Source: Bacteriovoracaceae bacterium UBA6261 (GTDB taxonomy: Bacteria > Bdellovibrionota > Bacteriovoracia > Bacteriovoracales > Bacteriovoracaceae). Taken from it: a stretch of DNA of 13,206 nt. The stretch is from NCBI GenBank assembly GCA_002440825.1, contig DJVH01000016.1:1-13206 (forward strand), written 5' to 3'. Shown here in pieces: positions 1-5,606 of the stretch. Every line of letters starts with the position of its first letter. The stretch's first letter is position 1. The notes below the pieces were generated by a model. The model saw only the letters and a program-made list of their open reading frames with translations, ran no database searches and was not told the origin of the DNA. Made by a program: the position numbers and the translations under genes.

Positions 1-27
1 TACTAATTTGTCGTTCTGCTTTTTTCT
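1..27 (+). rRNA. rrl: 23S rRNA, 3' end only (partial, cut by window start)
   Basis: The window opens with TACTAAT, the motif that begins the last ~27 nt of bacterial 23S rRNA (in E. coli the molecule runs ~20 nt past this motif). The following bases, GTCGTTCTGCTT, are compatible with the variable last helix strand. A complete 5S rRNA lies ~130 nt downstream in the same orientation, which supports reading this as the 3' tail of a 23S gene. The exact 3' end is an estimate by analogy with E. coli length; nothing upstream is visible. Confidence 0.65.
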
Positions 28-94
28 AATTACATGGGTTCTTTTTTATCTGATCTTGTTTTGTGAATGTTTTAAAGAGACGTTTAGAAATGAT

Positions 95-123
95 TTGATT
101 TAGCAGCTGTTAGAGGCTATAAA
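95..123 (+). promoter_or_regulatory. candidate sigma70-type promoter in the 23S-5S spacer
   Basis: TTGATT (95-100) and TATAAA (118-123) are separated by exactly 17 nt, matching the -35/-10 consensus at 4/6 and 5/6 positions. Transcription would begin near 130, ahead of 5S. It could give extra 5S transcripts and, by read-through of the terminator at 291-319, transcripts reaching rimM. AT-rich spacers produce chance matches, so this is only a candidate. Confidence 0.3.
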
Positions 124-130
124 GCGAATC

Positions 131-155
131 GAAAATATACTTTGTGAAAATATAC
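131..155. repeat. 10-nt direct repeat just upstream of 5S rRNA
   Basis: GAAAATATAC occurs at 131-140 and again at 146-155, a 15-nt period, ending 4 nt before the 5S rRNA. It could be a processing or binding element of the rRNA precursor, or chance in AT-rich DNA. No function is established. Confidence 0.35.
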
Positions 156-159
156 CAGT

Positions 160-279
<120 letters not shown>

Positions 280-290
280 TTTATTTTAAA

Positions 291-319
291 AACCCCGACT
301 TTGATCGGGGTTTTTTTTT
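291..319 (+). terminator. intrinsic terminator of the rRNA operon
   Basis: AACCCCGA (291-298) pairs perfectly with TCGGGGTT (305-312) around a 6-nt loop, followed by an unbroken T tract to 319. This is a textbook rho-independent terminator directly after 5S. Only 14 nt separate the last T from the rimM start codon, leaving almost no room for a separate rimM promoter. Confidence 0.93.
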
Positions 320-333
320 GCCTTGAATTCACT

Positions 334-864
334 ATGAAAAGATCTGAAAACGTACATATTGGACACTGTACGACTCCGCATGGAATTCGCGGGGAGTTTT
401 CGTTCGTTCTTTATAATCCAGAAGATTCTGTTTTGCATGATGGAGCAGTCGTGACACTGACTCCGAGAGCTGAATCTAGTTCTATTCCTCAAGATGGAAA
501 AGAATTTACAATTTCAAAAATTAAATTTGGAAATAAGACTATTGTTACTCTTGAAGGAGTGGGCGACCGCAATGTGGTCGAGGCAATGGTTCCATTTGAT
601 ATCTATTTTTCCCGAGAAAATTTTCCTGAGACTGATCCGGATGAGTACTATCTCAACGATCTGCTGGGATTAGAGGTGATTGACTTCATCACTAAAAAAC
701 CGGTAGGAAGAGTTGTTGATTTTTATGAAAACGGTGTGCAGGTAGTGTTGAAAATTAAGACTGAAAAAGAGTTTATTGAGCTTCTTTTTATTGAACAGTA
801 TGTTCCTGTTGTTGATTTGGAAGAAGGAAAGATGGAAGTCATCGTTCCTATGATAATTGAATGA
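334..864 (+). CDS. rimM: 16S rRNA processing / 30S maturation factor RimM
   Basis: The 176-residue product is a standard-length RimM, the factor that binds uS19 and helps assemble the 30S head. The N-terminal RimM barrel carries the family signature IGHCTTPHGIRGE at residues 9-21. The C-terminal PRC-barrel begins at about residue 104 with YYLNDLLGLEV and ends near VPMIIE. The open frame continues upstream to 160, but that part lies inside the 5S rRNA and terminator. ATG at 334 gives the right N terminus, although no clear Shine-Dalgarno precedes it. The stop overlaps the trmD start in an ATGA junction, implying translational coupling. The gene usually follows rpsP; here an rRNA operon precedes it instead. 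A weak promoter-like pair (TTGATC 301-306, TTGAAT 323-328, 16-nt spacer) overlaps the terminator and would make a nearly leaderless message. Confidence 0.95.
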   Translation: MKRSENVHIGHCTTPHGIRGEFSFVLYNPEDSVLHDGAVVTLTPRAESSSIPQDGKEFTISKIKFGNKTIVTLEGVGDRNVVEAMVPFDIYFSRENFPETDPDEYYLNDLLGLEVIDFITKKPVGRVVDFYENGVQVVLKIKTEKEFIELLFIEQYVPVVDLEEGKMEVIVPMIIE

Positions 865-1598
865 AAAAAATCTGGATCATTACTCTTTTCCCAAACTATT
901 TTGATTCTTTGATCAATTTTGGAATTACTGGTTCTGCCCTTCGAGGTGAACGTGGAAATAAAATTGAATTCAATACTGTTCAACTGAGAAATTATACTCC
1001 CAAAGATTATAAAGGCGTTGATGATTCTCCTTATGGGGGAGGCGCCGGCATGGTTATGCGTGCAGACGTTTTAAAAGAGGCACTTTTAAAAGGCGTCGTT
1101 GAAGCTGGTGCATATGGATCAGATTGGAAAGAGAAATTGCATGTGGTTTTTCCGGGCCCAAGAGGGAAGACCTGGAACAATTCGTACTGCAAAGAATTTG
1201 CTTCACGCTTCAGTGAAGAAGGATCTAAAGATCTTGTCTTTATCTGCGGACGCTATGAAGGAATTGATGAACGTTTTTTAAGCCTTTATGTTGATGAACA
1301 AATAAGCCTTGGCGATTTTATTCTGACAGGGGGAGAAATCGCTGTAATGGCCATTATTGATTCTTCATTGCGCTTTTTTTCAGGTGTATTGGGGAATAAA
1401 GAAAGTTCTCTGCAGGAAAGTTTTCAATCCAACAGCCTGGAGCATCCTCAATATACACGACCAAAAGTTTTTGATGGACTTGAGGTTCCTGACATTTTAC
1501 TTTCCGGGCATCACGGAAATATTGAAAAATATCAAAAAGAAGAAGCGCTGAGGATTACAAAAATTCACAGGCCCGATCTTCTGGAGAAGAAATCATGA
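861..1598 (+). CDS. trmD: tRNA (guanine(37)-N1)-methyltransferase TrmD
   Basis: This SAM-dependent SPOUT-class enzyme makes m1G at position 37 of tRNAs reading CNN codons, preventing +1 frameshifting. The 245-residue length is normal. Family motifs are present in order: DDSPYGGGAGMVM (54-66), PGPRG (98-102), GRYEGIDER (130-138), SLGDFILTGGE (149-159) at the trefoil knot, and HPQYTRPKVFDGLEVPDILLSG (195-216). The position corresponding to the catalytic base Asp169 of the E. coli/Haemophilus enzyme appears to be Glu186 (LQESF where those enzymes have EDSF), a conservative change. It overlaps rimM by 4 nt at the start and the next methyltransferase by 4 nt at the end, so the three genes are almost certainly one translationally coupled unit. 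Confidence 0.96.
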   Translation: MKKIWIITLFPNYFDSLINFGITGSALRGERGNKIEFNTVQLRNYTPKDYKGVDDSPYGGGAGMVMRADVLKEALLKGVVEAGAYGSDWKEKLHVVFPGPRGKTWNNSYCKEFASRFSEEGSKDLVFICGRYEGIDERFLSLYVDEQISLGDFILTGGEIAVMAIIDSSLRFFSGVLGNKESSLQESFQSNSLEHPQYTRPKVFDGLEVPDILLSGHHGNIEKYQKEEALRITKIHRPDLLEKKS

Positions 1599-2161
1599 AA
1601 CTTTATTTGGGGCTGATACATCACCCTATTAAAAATAAACTTGGCGAGTTGGTTACCACATCGGTTACCAATCTTGATATTCACGATATCTCCCGTTCTT
1701 GCCGTACATTTGGGGTGAAAAAATATTTCTTAGTGACCCCTTTTGTGGCCCAACAAGAACTGGTGAATTCTATTTTGGGGCATTGGGAACAAGACCACGC
1801 CAATGCATACAACCCGGACAGACAGGATGCATTAGCCATTGCCAAGTGCGTTGATTCCATTGAGACCGCCATTGATGAAATTACAAAGATTGAAGGGCAG
1901 CGTCCGTTAATTGCCGTTACAGGGGCAAACTTTGATTCTTTCGATGGTGATGTTTCGCATTTGACAAAAAAATTAGAAGAGGGCAATATGCCTTGTTTTC
2001 TATTATTTGGAACAGGCTGGGGGTTACACCCTATTGCTTTGGAAAAAGCGGAGTACATGTTGTCTCCGATTCTTTCAAATAATTCTGATGGATATAATCA
2101 TTTGTCAGTCAGATCAGCGGTGGCCATTTATTTGGATCGCTTTTTCGGGAACAGAAATTAA
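1595..2161 (+). CDS. trmD-linked SPOUT-superfamily RNA methyltransferase (PF09936-like)
   Basis: The 188-residue protein resembles the uncharacterised SPOUT methyltransferase family found beside trmD in Thermotoga and various deltaproteobacteria-type lineages. Visible landmarks are the N-terminal LGLIHHPIKNK (5-15), then SVTNLDIHDISRSCRTFGV, where a family-typical Arg/Cys region lies. LFGTGWGLHP follows in the knot region, and the C-terminal NHLSVRSAVAIYLDRFFG is typical of the second knot strand and dimer helix of SPOUT enzymes. The substrate RNA is not known to me. The start codon overlaps the trmD stop (ATGA), so it is coupled to trmD. rplS follows after a 70-nt structured gap. Assignment to the SPOUT fold is fairly secure; the substrate cannot be inferred from sequence. 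Confidence 0.8.
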   Translation: MKLYLGLIHHPIKNKLGELVTTSVTNLDIHDISRSCRTFGVKKYFLVTPFVAQQELVNSILGHWEQDHANAYNPDRQDALAIAKCVDSIETAIDEITKIEGQRPLIAVTGANFDSFDGDVSHLTKKLEEGNMPCFLLFGTGWGLHPIALEKAEYMLSPILSNNSDGYNHLSVRSAVAIYLDRFFGNRN

Positions 2162-2168
2162 TTAATAC

Positions 2169-2210
2169 CTACTCGGTAAGAACAACACGGTGTTGGTCCT
2201 CTGGGAGTAG
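2169..2210 (+). promoter_or_regulatory. structured leader upstream of rplS (possible L19 autoregulatory element)
   Basis: Bases CTACTC (2169-2174) can pair with GAGTAG (2205-2210), closing a multi-part structure. Inside it, GAACAACA (2180-2187) pairs with TGTTGGTC (2191-2198), with one A/G mismatch and a CGG loop. The element ends 10 nt before the rplS Shine-Dalgarno AAGGAG (2220-2225). L19 leaders are known from Firmicutes, and ribosomal protein leaders are common. That this is an L19-binding element is inference; it could instead be a processing site or an attenuating hairpin. Confidence 0.45.
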
Positions 2211-2231
2211 CTTAGAAATAAGGAGTTCACA

Positions 2232-2597
2232 ATGAACTTGATCGACGTAGTAAACCAGGATCACTTAAATCCAAAGGTAAAAGATCTTCCAGACTTCAAA
2301 GCTGGAGACACAATCGCAGTACACACTAAAATCACTGAAGGTTCTAAATCAAGAATTCAGATTTTCGAAGGTGTATGTATCGCTTTCAAACAAAAAGGTG
2401 ACATCAACGGTCACTTCCGTGTTAGAAAAGTTTCTAACGGTATTGGTGTAGAAAGAGTTTTCCCTTTCCACTCACCAAACGTTGATAAAGTAGAAATCGT
2501 ACAAAAAGGTAAAGCTCGTAAAGCGAAACTTTACTACCTACGTGAGAGATCTGGTAAATCAGCTCGTATCGCGATTGATTACGACCGCAAAGAATAG
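2232..2597 (+). CDS. rplS: 50S ribosomal protein L19 (bL19)
   Basis: The 121-residue protein is a normal-length bL19, located at the 30S-50S interface (bridge region). Signature features are FKAGDTIAVHTKITEG near residues 22-37, FEGVCIAF, and the diagnostic RVRKVSNGIGVERVFPFHSP, followed by the basic YYLRERSGKSARI tail. A strong Shine-Dalgarno, AAGGAG (2220-2225), sits 6 nt before the ATG. This contrasts with the poor ribosome sites of its neighbours and fits high expression. The stop is a tandem TAG-TGA. A structured leader precedes it and a strong intrinsic terminator follows, so it can form its own regulatory unit even though it lies at the end of the rimM-trmD cluster. Confidence 0.97.
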   Translation: MNLIDVVNQDHLNPKVKDLPDFKAGDTIAVHTKITEGSKSRIQIFEGVCIAFKQKGDINGHFRVRKVSNGIGVERVFPFHSPNVDKVEIVQKGKARKAKLYYLRERSGKSARIAIDYDRKE

Positions 2598-2631
2598 TGA
2601 TCAAAATTTCTTTAGAAAAAAACTAAAAATT

Positions 2632-2657
2632 GCCCCTCGTACGAGGGGCTTTTTTTT
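2632..2657 (+). terminator. intrinsic terminator after rplS
   Basis: GCCCCTC (2632-2638) pairs with GAGGGGC (2643-2649) around a GTAC tetraloop; the whole arm set is an 18-nt perfect palindrome, followed by eight T residues (2650-2657). An A-rich stretch precedes it (2614-2629), so it may also act on transcripts from the opposite strand. The rnhB start codon lies only 17 nt beyond the T tract. Confidence 0.95.
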
Positions 2658-2674
2658 GATAAGTTTGCTTTCAT

Positions 2675-3463
2675 ATGTTCGACATTAAACTTTTCAGAAA
2701 AGCTTTTAAGGCAAAAGATGAGACCATTTCGGCCGCAACGAATTTTTTCTTTGCTGGTTGTGATGAAGTTGGGAGAGGTCCTCTTGCGGGTCCTGTTGTG
2801 GCAGCTTGTGCCAGTCTTCATTTTGAAACTTATGATGAAAAGGATATCAAAAAACTTTTCAAGGAGTGGGGAATTTTTGGGATTACTGATTCTAAAAAGC
2901 TCACTGCTGAAAAACGCCAGCAGATTATTTCTGATCTGCCTTTCGGCGATAATTTAACAATCAATCAAATTTATACTCATAGCTATTCAAAAAATATGAC
3001 ACTCAAGATTCTCATCAAAGAGATTTCACCGCAAGAGATCGATCAGATTAATATTCTGAATGCATCACTCAAAGCGATGAGGCAGGCAGCTGAAGAAAGC
3101 TGCACTTTTAAAAAGCGCGGTTTGATTCTTATTGATGGGAATAGAAAATTTCCTCTGGAAAGCTCACCGGATTTTTTCAATGTGGAGCTCATGACTGTCA
3201 TTGAAGGTGACGCTAAATCGCTTCTTATCGGCCTTGCCTCTATTGTGGCAAAGGAATACCGCGATACTCTGATGAAAAAGTATTGCGAGCAATATCCCGG
3301 ATATCATTGGAGCTCAAACGCGGGTTACGCTACTAAGAAACATCTCGCGGCCATTGCGGAACTGGGGATCACTGACATTCATCGCAAATCTTTTGCGGGC
3401 GTAAAAGATTTTTCTTATGAAACTGAGGCAGCTGAATATGCAATGGAAGGAACAGGGGAGTAA
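2675..3463 (+). CDS. rnhB: ribonuclease HII
   Basis: RNase HII cleaves RNA-DNA hybrids and excises single ribonucleotides from DNA. The four metal-binding acidic residues are visible: Asp30 and Glu31 in GCDEVGRGPLAGPVVAA, Asp154 in ILIDG, and Asp179 in EGDAKSLLIGLASIVAKEYRD. TDSKKLT (71-77) and INILNASLKAM are further family blocks. At 262 residues it is somewhat longer than the ~200-residue E. coli enzyme, with a longer N terminus and extra residues at about 85-122. No Shine-Dalgarno is evident before ATG 2675. The gene starts 17 nt after the rplS terminator, so its transcription must come from read-through or from a promoter overlapping the terminator. Its 3' end overlaps the next gene by 26 nt. 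Confidence 0.96.
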   Translation: MFDIKLFRKAFKAKDETISAATNFFFAGCDEVGRGPLAGPVVAACASLHFETYDEKDIKKLFKEWGIFGITDSKKLTAEKRQQIISDLPFGDNLTINQIYTHSYSKNMTLKILIKEISPQEIDQINILNASLKAMRQAAEESCTFKKRGLILIDGNRKFPLESSPDFFNVELMTVIEGDAKSLLIGLASIVAKEYRDTLMKKYCEQYPGYHWSSNAGYATKKHLAAIAELGITDIHRKSFAGVKDFSYETEAAEYAMEGTGE

Positions 3464-3740
3464 TTTCGAAAAAGAGTTTTCCAAGACTTTTCATTCTCAG
3501 CATTGTCCGGTTCTCATTTCTTCGCTTCTTTTAAGAGCTCAACAGGCAGGACAGGTGGATATCGCCGGCCTTAAGAAAAAACCTAATGGATGGTTTTTAA
3601 TTCTCTATGAATTGAAGTCTGGAGTTCATCCAGGGCGCCGACAATGGGCCCGCTTGAGGTGTGCACAAGACTATTTAAGTAAAATTTTAGAGATGGAGTC
3701 AAAACTTGAAGTAAAGTTTTGCAAAAATGCTGAACCTTAA
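3438..3740 (+). CDS. YraN/UPF0102-like small protein with PD-(D/E)XK nuclease pattern
   Basis: The product has about 100 residues. It contains a possible PD-(D/E)XK nuclease core: Asp41 in GQVDIAG, then Glu58-x-Lys60 in YELKSG, then a helix with Gln69 and QWARLRCAQDYLSKI. The N-terminal helix GSNFEKEFSKTF corresponds to the Glu-bearing helix of the family. UPF0102 (YraN) genes very often lie beside rnhB, and the layout (GxxxE...GxxD...xExK...RLxxAAxYL) fits that family. It is diverged, so a general Holliday-junction-resolvase/nuclease-like fold is the safer statement; activity is unproven. ATG 3438 was chosen because GAGG lies 9 nt upstream. An alternative ATG at 3417 adds seven residues but has no ribosome site. 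The gene overlaps the end of rnhB by 26 nt, indicating coupling. Confidence 0.7.
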   Translation: MQWKEQGSNFEKEFSKTFHSQHCPVLISSLLLRAQQAGQVDIAGLKKKPNGWFLILYELKSGVHPGRRQWARLRCAQDYLSKILEMESKLEVKFCKNAEP

Positions 3741-3754
3741 CTATCCTTTTAAGT

Positions 3755-4183
3755 ATGAAAAAAATCTTCATTTCATTAAGTCTTTGCTTCACTTTACTTT
3801 TTTCTTCTTCGGCCTTTGCCATCGATCCGAAGATTAAAGTTTTGGGAACAATGGCCGGCTATGGAGTTGTTGGTGGAGCATTGCTCGGTACGGCTTCGAT
3901 GGCCTTTGATGCCGGCCCTAGGGCCATTGCCAGAGGTGCTTCCCTGGGCCTTTATGCTGGGCTTTTGTTTGGTGGTTATGTCATTCTCAGCTATGAAATG
4001 AAAAAGCGTGGTTATGGTAATGATCCTCAGTCTCAGGATTATTATCCAGACAGCCGCAGTCCTTATGAAGATCAGTCCCGAGTTGACGATATTTCTGAAT
4101 TCCGTCTGGCGAGCCTGGAAAATAAAAAGGACCCTAAAAAGGATCCTTTATTTGCAGTTAATTTTTTAAGCCTCGAGTTTTAG
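3755..4183 (+). CDS. exported glycine-rich membrane protein, unknown function
   Basis: I do not recognise this 142-residue protein. Residues 1-22 form a Sec signal peptide: a KK start, a hydrophobic core, and SSAFA before IDPK, suggesting cleavage at about residue 22. Two glycine- and alanine-rich hydrophobic stretches follow (about 29-50 and 60-80; GYGVVGGALLGTASMAF and GASLGLYAGLLFGGYVILSY). These resemble glycine-zipper helices that pack in a membrane. The C-terminal half is polar, with Tyr/Asp/Ser-rich sequence (about 86-112) and a KKDPKKDP segment, and probably is exposed in the periplasm or cytoplasm. It begins 14 nt after the YraN-like gene and probably belongs to the rnhB transcript. 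No good Shine-Dalgarno is seen. Confidence 0.7.
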   Translation: MKKIFISLSLCFTLLFSSSAFAIDPKIKVLGTMAGYGVVGGALLGTASMAFDAGPRAIARGASLGLYAGLLFGGYVILSYEMKKRGYGNDPQSQDYYPDSRSPYEDQSRVDDISEFRLASLENKKDPKKDPLFAVNFLSLEF

Positions 4184-4199
4184 CTCTAAAGTCTTTTAG

Positions 4200-4586
4200 C
4201 TAGTTCTGGAAAGTGTTTTTTCTGTTACCGAATTTTTGGTTCAGGTTTTCCGTTTCATCACTGTCAAACTCAGCTTCCATTAATTGGAATGCATCAAAAT
4301 TATAAAGTTTAAAAACTTTCAGAAACTCTGTTTTTACATTTGAAAGCTTAATTTGCGCTTTATTCTTATTTAGTATCTGAAGAGTTTCGACAAAAATACC
4401 AATTCCCGATGAACCGACAAAATCCAGCGAGTGCATATCGAGCGTGATAGTCGAGGCAGGATTCTGTTTTGTTAATTCTTGAAGTTCGATTCTTAGTGGC
4501 ATTGAGTTTTCATAATCAAGTCCGCCGTTCATATGAACTGTAATATTGCCTTGAGAGTCTGTTCTGATTTGGGCCTTCATTGCCAT
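4200..4586 (-). CDS. STAS-domain protein, anti-sigma factor antagonist-like
   Basis: The 128-residue protein is a single STAS domain of the SpoIIAA/RsbV type: a beta strand ITVHMNGGLDYENS (15-28), a helix LRIELQELTK, then ITLDMHSLDFVGSSGIGIFV (47-66), which carries the signature loop. Ser59/Ser60 sits where SpoIIAA is phosphorylated by its partner kinase; the usual Asp before the SSG is Gly58 here. The tail (about 105-128, DSDETENLNQ...) is acidic and polar beyond the domain. Start ATG 4586 has AAGGA 8 nt upstream; a second in-frame ATG at 4580 is less likely. No anti-sigma kinase, phosphatase or sigma factor gene is visible nearby, so its partner is unknown. It diverges from rsmI. Confidence 0.88.
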   Translation of the reverse strand: MAMKAQIRTDSQGNITVHMNGGLDYENSMPLRIELQELTKQNPASTITLDMHSLDFVGSSGIGIFVETLQILNKNKAQIKLSNVKTEFLKVFKLYNFDAFQLMEAEFDSDETENLNQKFGNRKNTFQN

Positions 4587-4613
4587 TTGATCATTCCTTT
4601 TTAAAGGTTAGAT

Positions 4614-4634
4614 GTGCTAGAGTAAGTGTAGCAC
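4614..4634. promoter_or_regulatory. inverted repeat in the STAS/rsmI divergent intergenic region
   Basis: GTGCTA (4614-4619) and TAGCAC (4629-4634) form a perfect 6-nt inverted repeat with a 9-nt gap, 3 nt before a TATAAA (4637-4642). Both arms read as TGC-TANNNT (extended -10-like) outward on each strand. It could be an operator shared by the two divergent genes or simply part of overlapping promoters. Confidence 0.35.
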
Positions 4635-4678
4635 TGTATAAAATTTTTTCGAGTCGGTTCGGATTTGCCTACGCGTTT

Positions 4679-4693
4679 AGGAGATTAATTTTG
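4679..4693 (+). promoter_or_regulatory. ribosome binding site fixing the TTG start of rsmI
   Basis: AGGAGA at 4679-4684, a 6-nt spacer and TTG at 4691-4693. This is one of the best Shine-Dalgarno sequences in the window, and it decides a non-ATG start 111 nt inside the longest open frame. Confidence 0.85.
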
Positions 4694-5521
4694 TCGTCTT
4701 TGATTCTTGTCACGTTACCCATTGGAAATGCGAAAGACATAACAGTAAGAGCACTTGAGGGCCTGAAAACTGGAATTTATTTTTATGCTGAAGATACGCG
4801 TGTTTTTAAAAAACTCCTGGATCAGCTGGAAATAAGTTATCACGACAAATACATCGATTCCTTTCATGACCACAGTGAAGGCAAAATTCCGCTTATCATT
4901 GAAAAGTTACAATCAGGAAAAGATGTTTATCTGGTTTCCGATGCCGGAAGTCCCATGATCTCTGATCCGGCCTTTCCAATTATTCGAAAAGCTATAGAAC
5001 TCAATCTTGAAATTAAAACTCTTCCCGGGGTCACTTCCGTAGTTACTGCTTTGGAATTGTCAGGCCTTCCCCCTCATCCTTTTCATTTTTGGGGGTTTAT
5101 TTCTAGAACTAAAGGCGAAAAGAAAACCTTCTTTGAACACCTTGGCACCATTTCAGGAACTCATCTTTTTTTCGAAGCTCCTCACAGAATCTATGAAACC
5201 ATTGAAACATTTTTTGATATTCATCCTGAAGGGGAACTTGTCGTTACTCGCGAACTGACAAAGATGTACGAGTCAGTTAGTCGGTTAAAGCGAGAGCACT
5301 TGAGAAATCTTTCTGAGCTCGTCTTGGATAAAGGTGAATTTGTGGTTCTTTTTCATATAGAGGATAAAAAATCCGTAGGGAATAGCGAACTTTCAGCAAT
5401 GGTAAAAGATTATCTTGAAGGCAAACCAGGAACTAAAAAACTTGCCAAGATTTTTGCTAAAATTTTAGGTGAAGATCAAAAGAAAATCTATGACCAACTA
5501 ATTGGCTCGGATAAAGAATAG
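4691..5521 (+). CDS. rsmI: 16S rRNA (cytidine(1402)-2'-O)-methyltransferase RsmI
   Basis: RsmI 2'-O-methylates C1402 in the 16S decoding centre. The 276-residue product matches the tetrapyrrole-methylase-fold family. Its blocks are LVTLPIGNAKDITVRALEGL (7-26), AEDTR (33-37), VSDAGSPMISDPAFPI (82-97), LPGVTSVVTALELSGLPPHPFHFWGF (111-136), FFEAPHRI (160-167), and LTKMYESV at about 189-196. The first motif is slightly unusual (LPIGNAKD where most have TPIGNLxD). Start choice: TTG at 4691 lies 6 nt after an excellent Shine-Dalgarno, AGGAGA (4679-4684), and puts the family's first beta strand at the N terminus. The open frame continues back to ATG 4580, but that part is unrelated to RsmI and overlaps the divergent STAS gene start. 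The frame ends in TAG with no clear terminator after it. Confidence 0.94.
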   Translation: MSSLILVTLPIGNAKDITVRALEGLKTGIYFYAEDTRVFKKLLDQLEISYHDKYIDSFHDHSEGKIPLIIEKLQSGKDVYLVSDAGSPMISDPAFPIIRKAIELNLEIKTLPGVTSVVTALELSGLPPHPFHFWGFISRTKGEKKTFFEHLGTISGTHLFFEAPHRIYETIETFFDIHPEGELVVTRELTKMYESVSRLKREHLRNLSELVLDKGEFVVLFHIEDKKSVGNSELSAMVKDYLEGKPGTKKLAKIFAKILGEDQKKIYDQLIGSDKE

Positions 5522-5606
5522 CATTTATTGATAAATATTTTTAAGTTCAAAGCAAAAGTCCCCGAAAATTGTTTTAAGTATTAATTACACTAGACAGGAT
5601 AGAGTT

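Noticed and set aside
28..159. Possible tRNA or small RNA in the 23S-5S spacer
   Set aside because: No cloverleaf, no T-arm motif and no clear hairpin; only a candidate promoter and a short direct repeat were seen.
4120..4200. Possible terminator between the exported protein gene and the convergent STAS gene
   Set aside because: The hairpins here (around AAGGATCCTT and CTAAA/TTTAG) are weak or inside coding sequence and are not followed by a T tract.
4580..4690. In-frame upstream extension of rsmI starting at ATG 4580
   Set aside because: It overlaps the divergent STAS start region and promoter, is unlike RsmI, and a strong Shine-Dalgarno marks TTG 4691.
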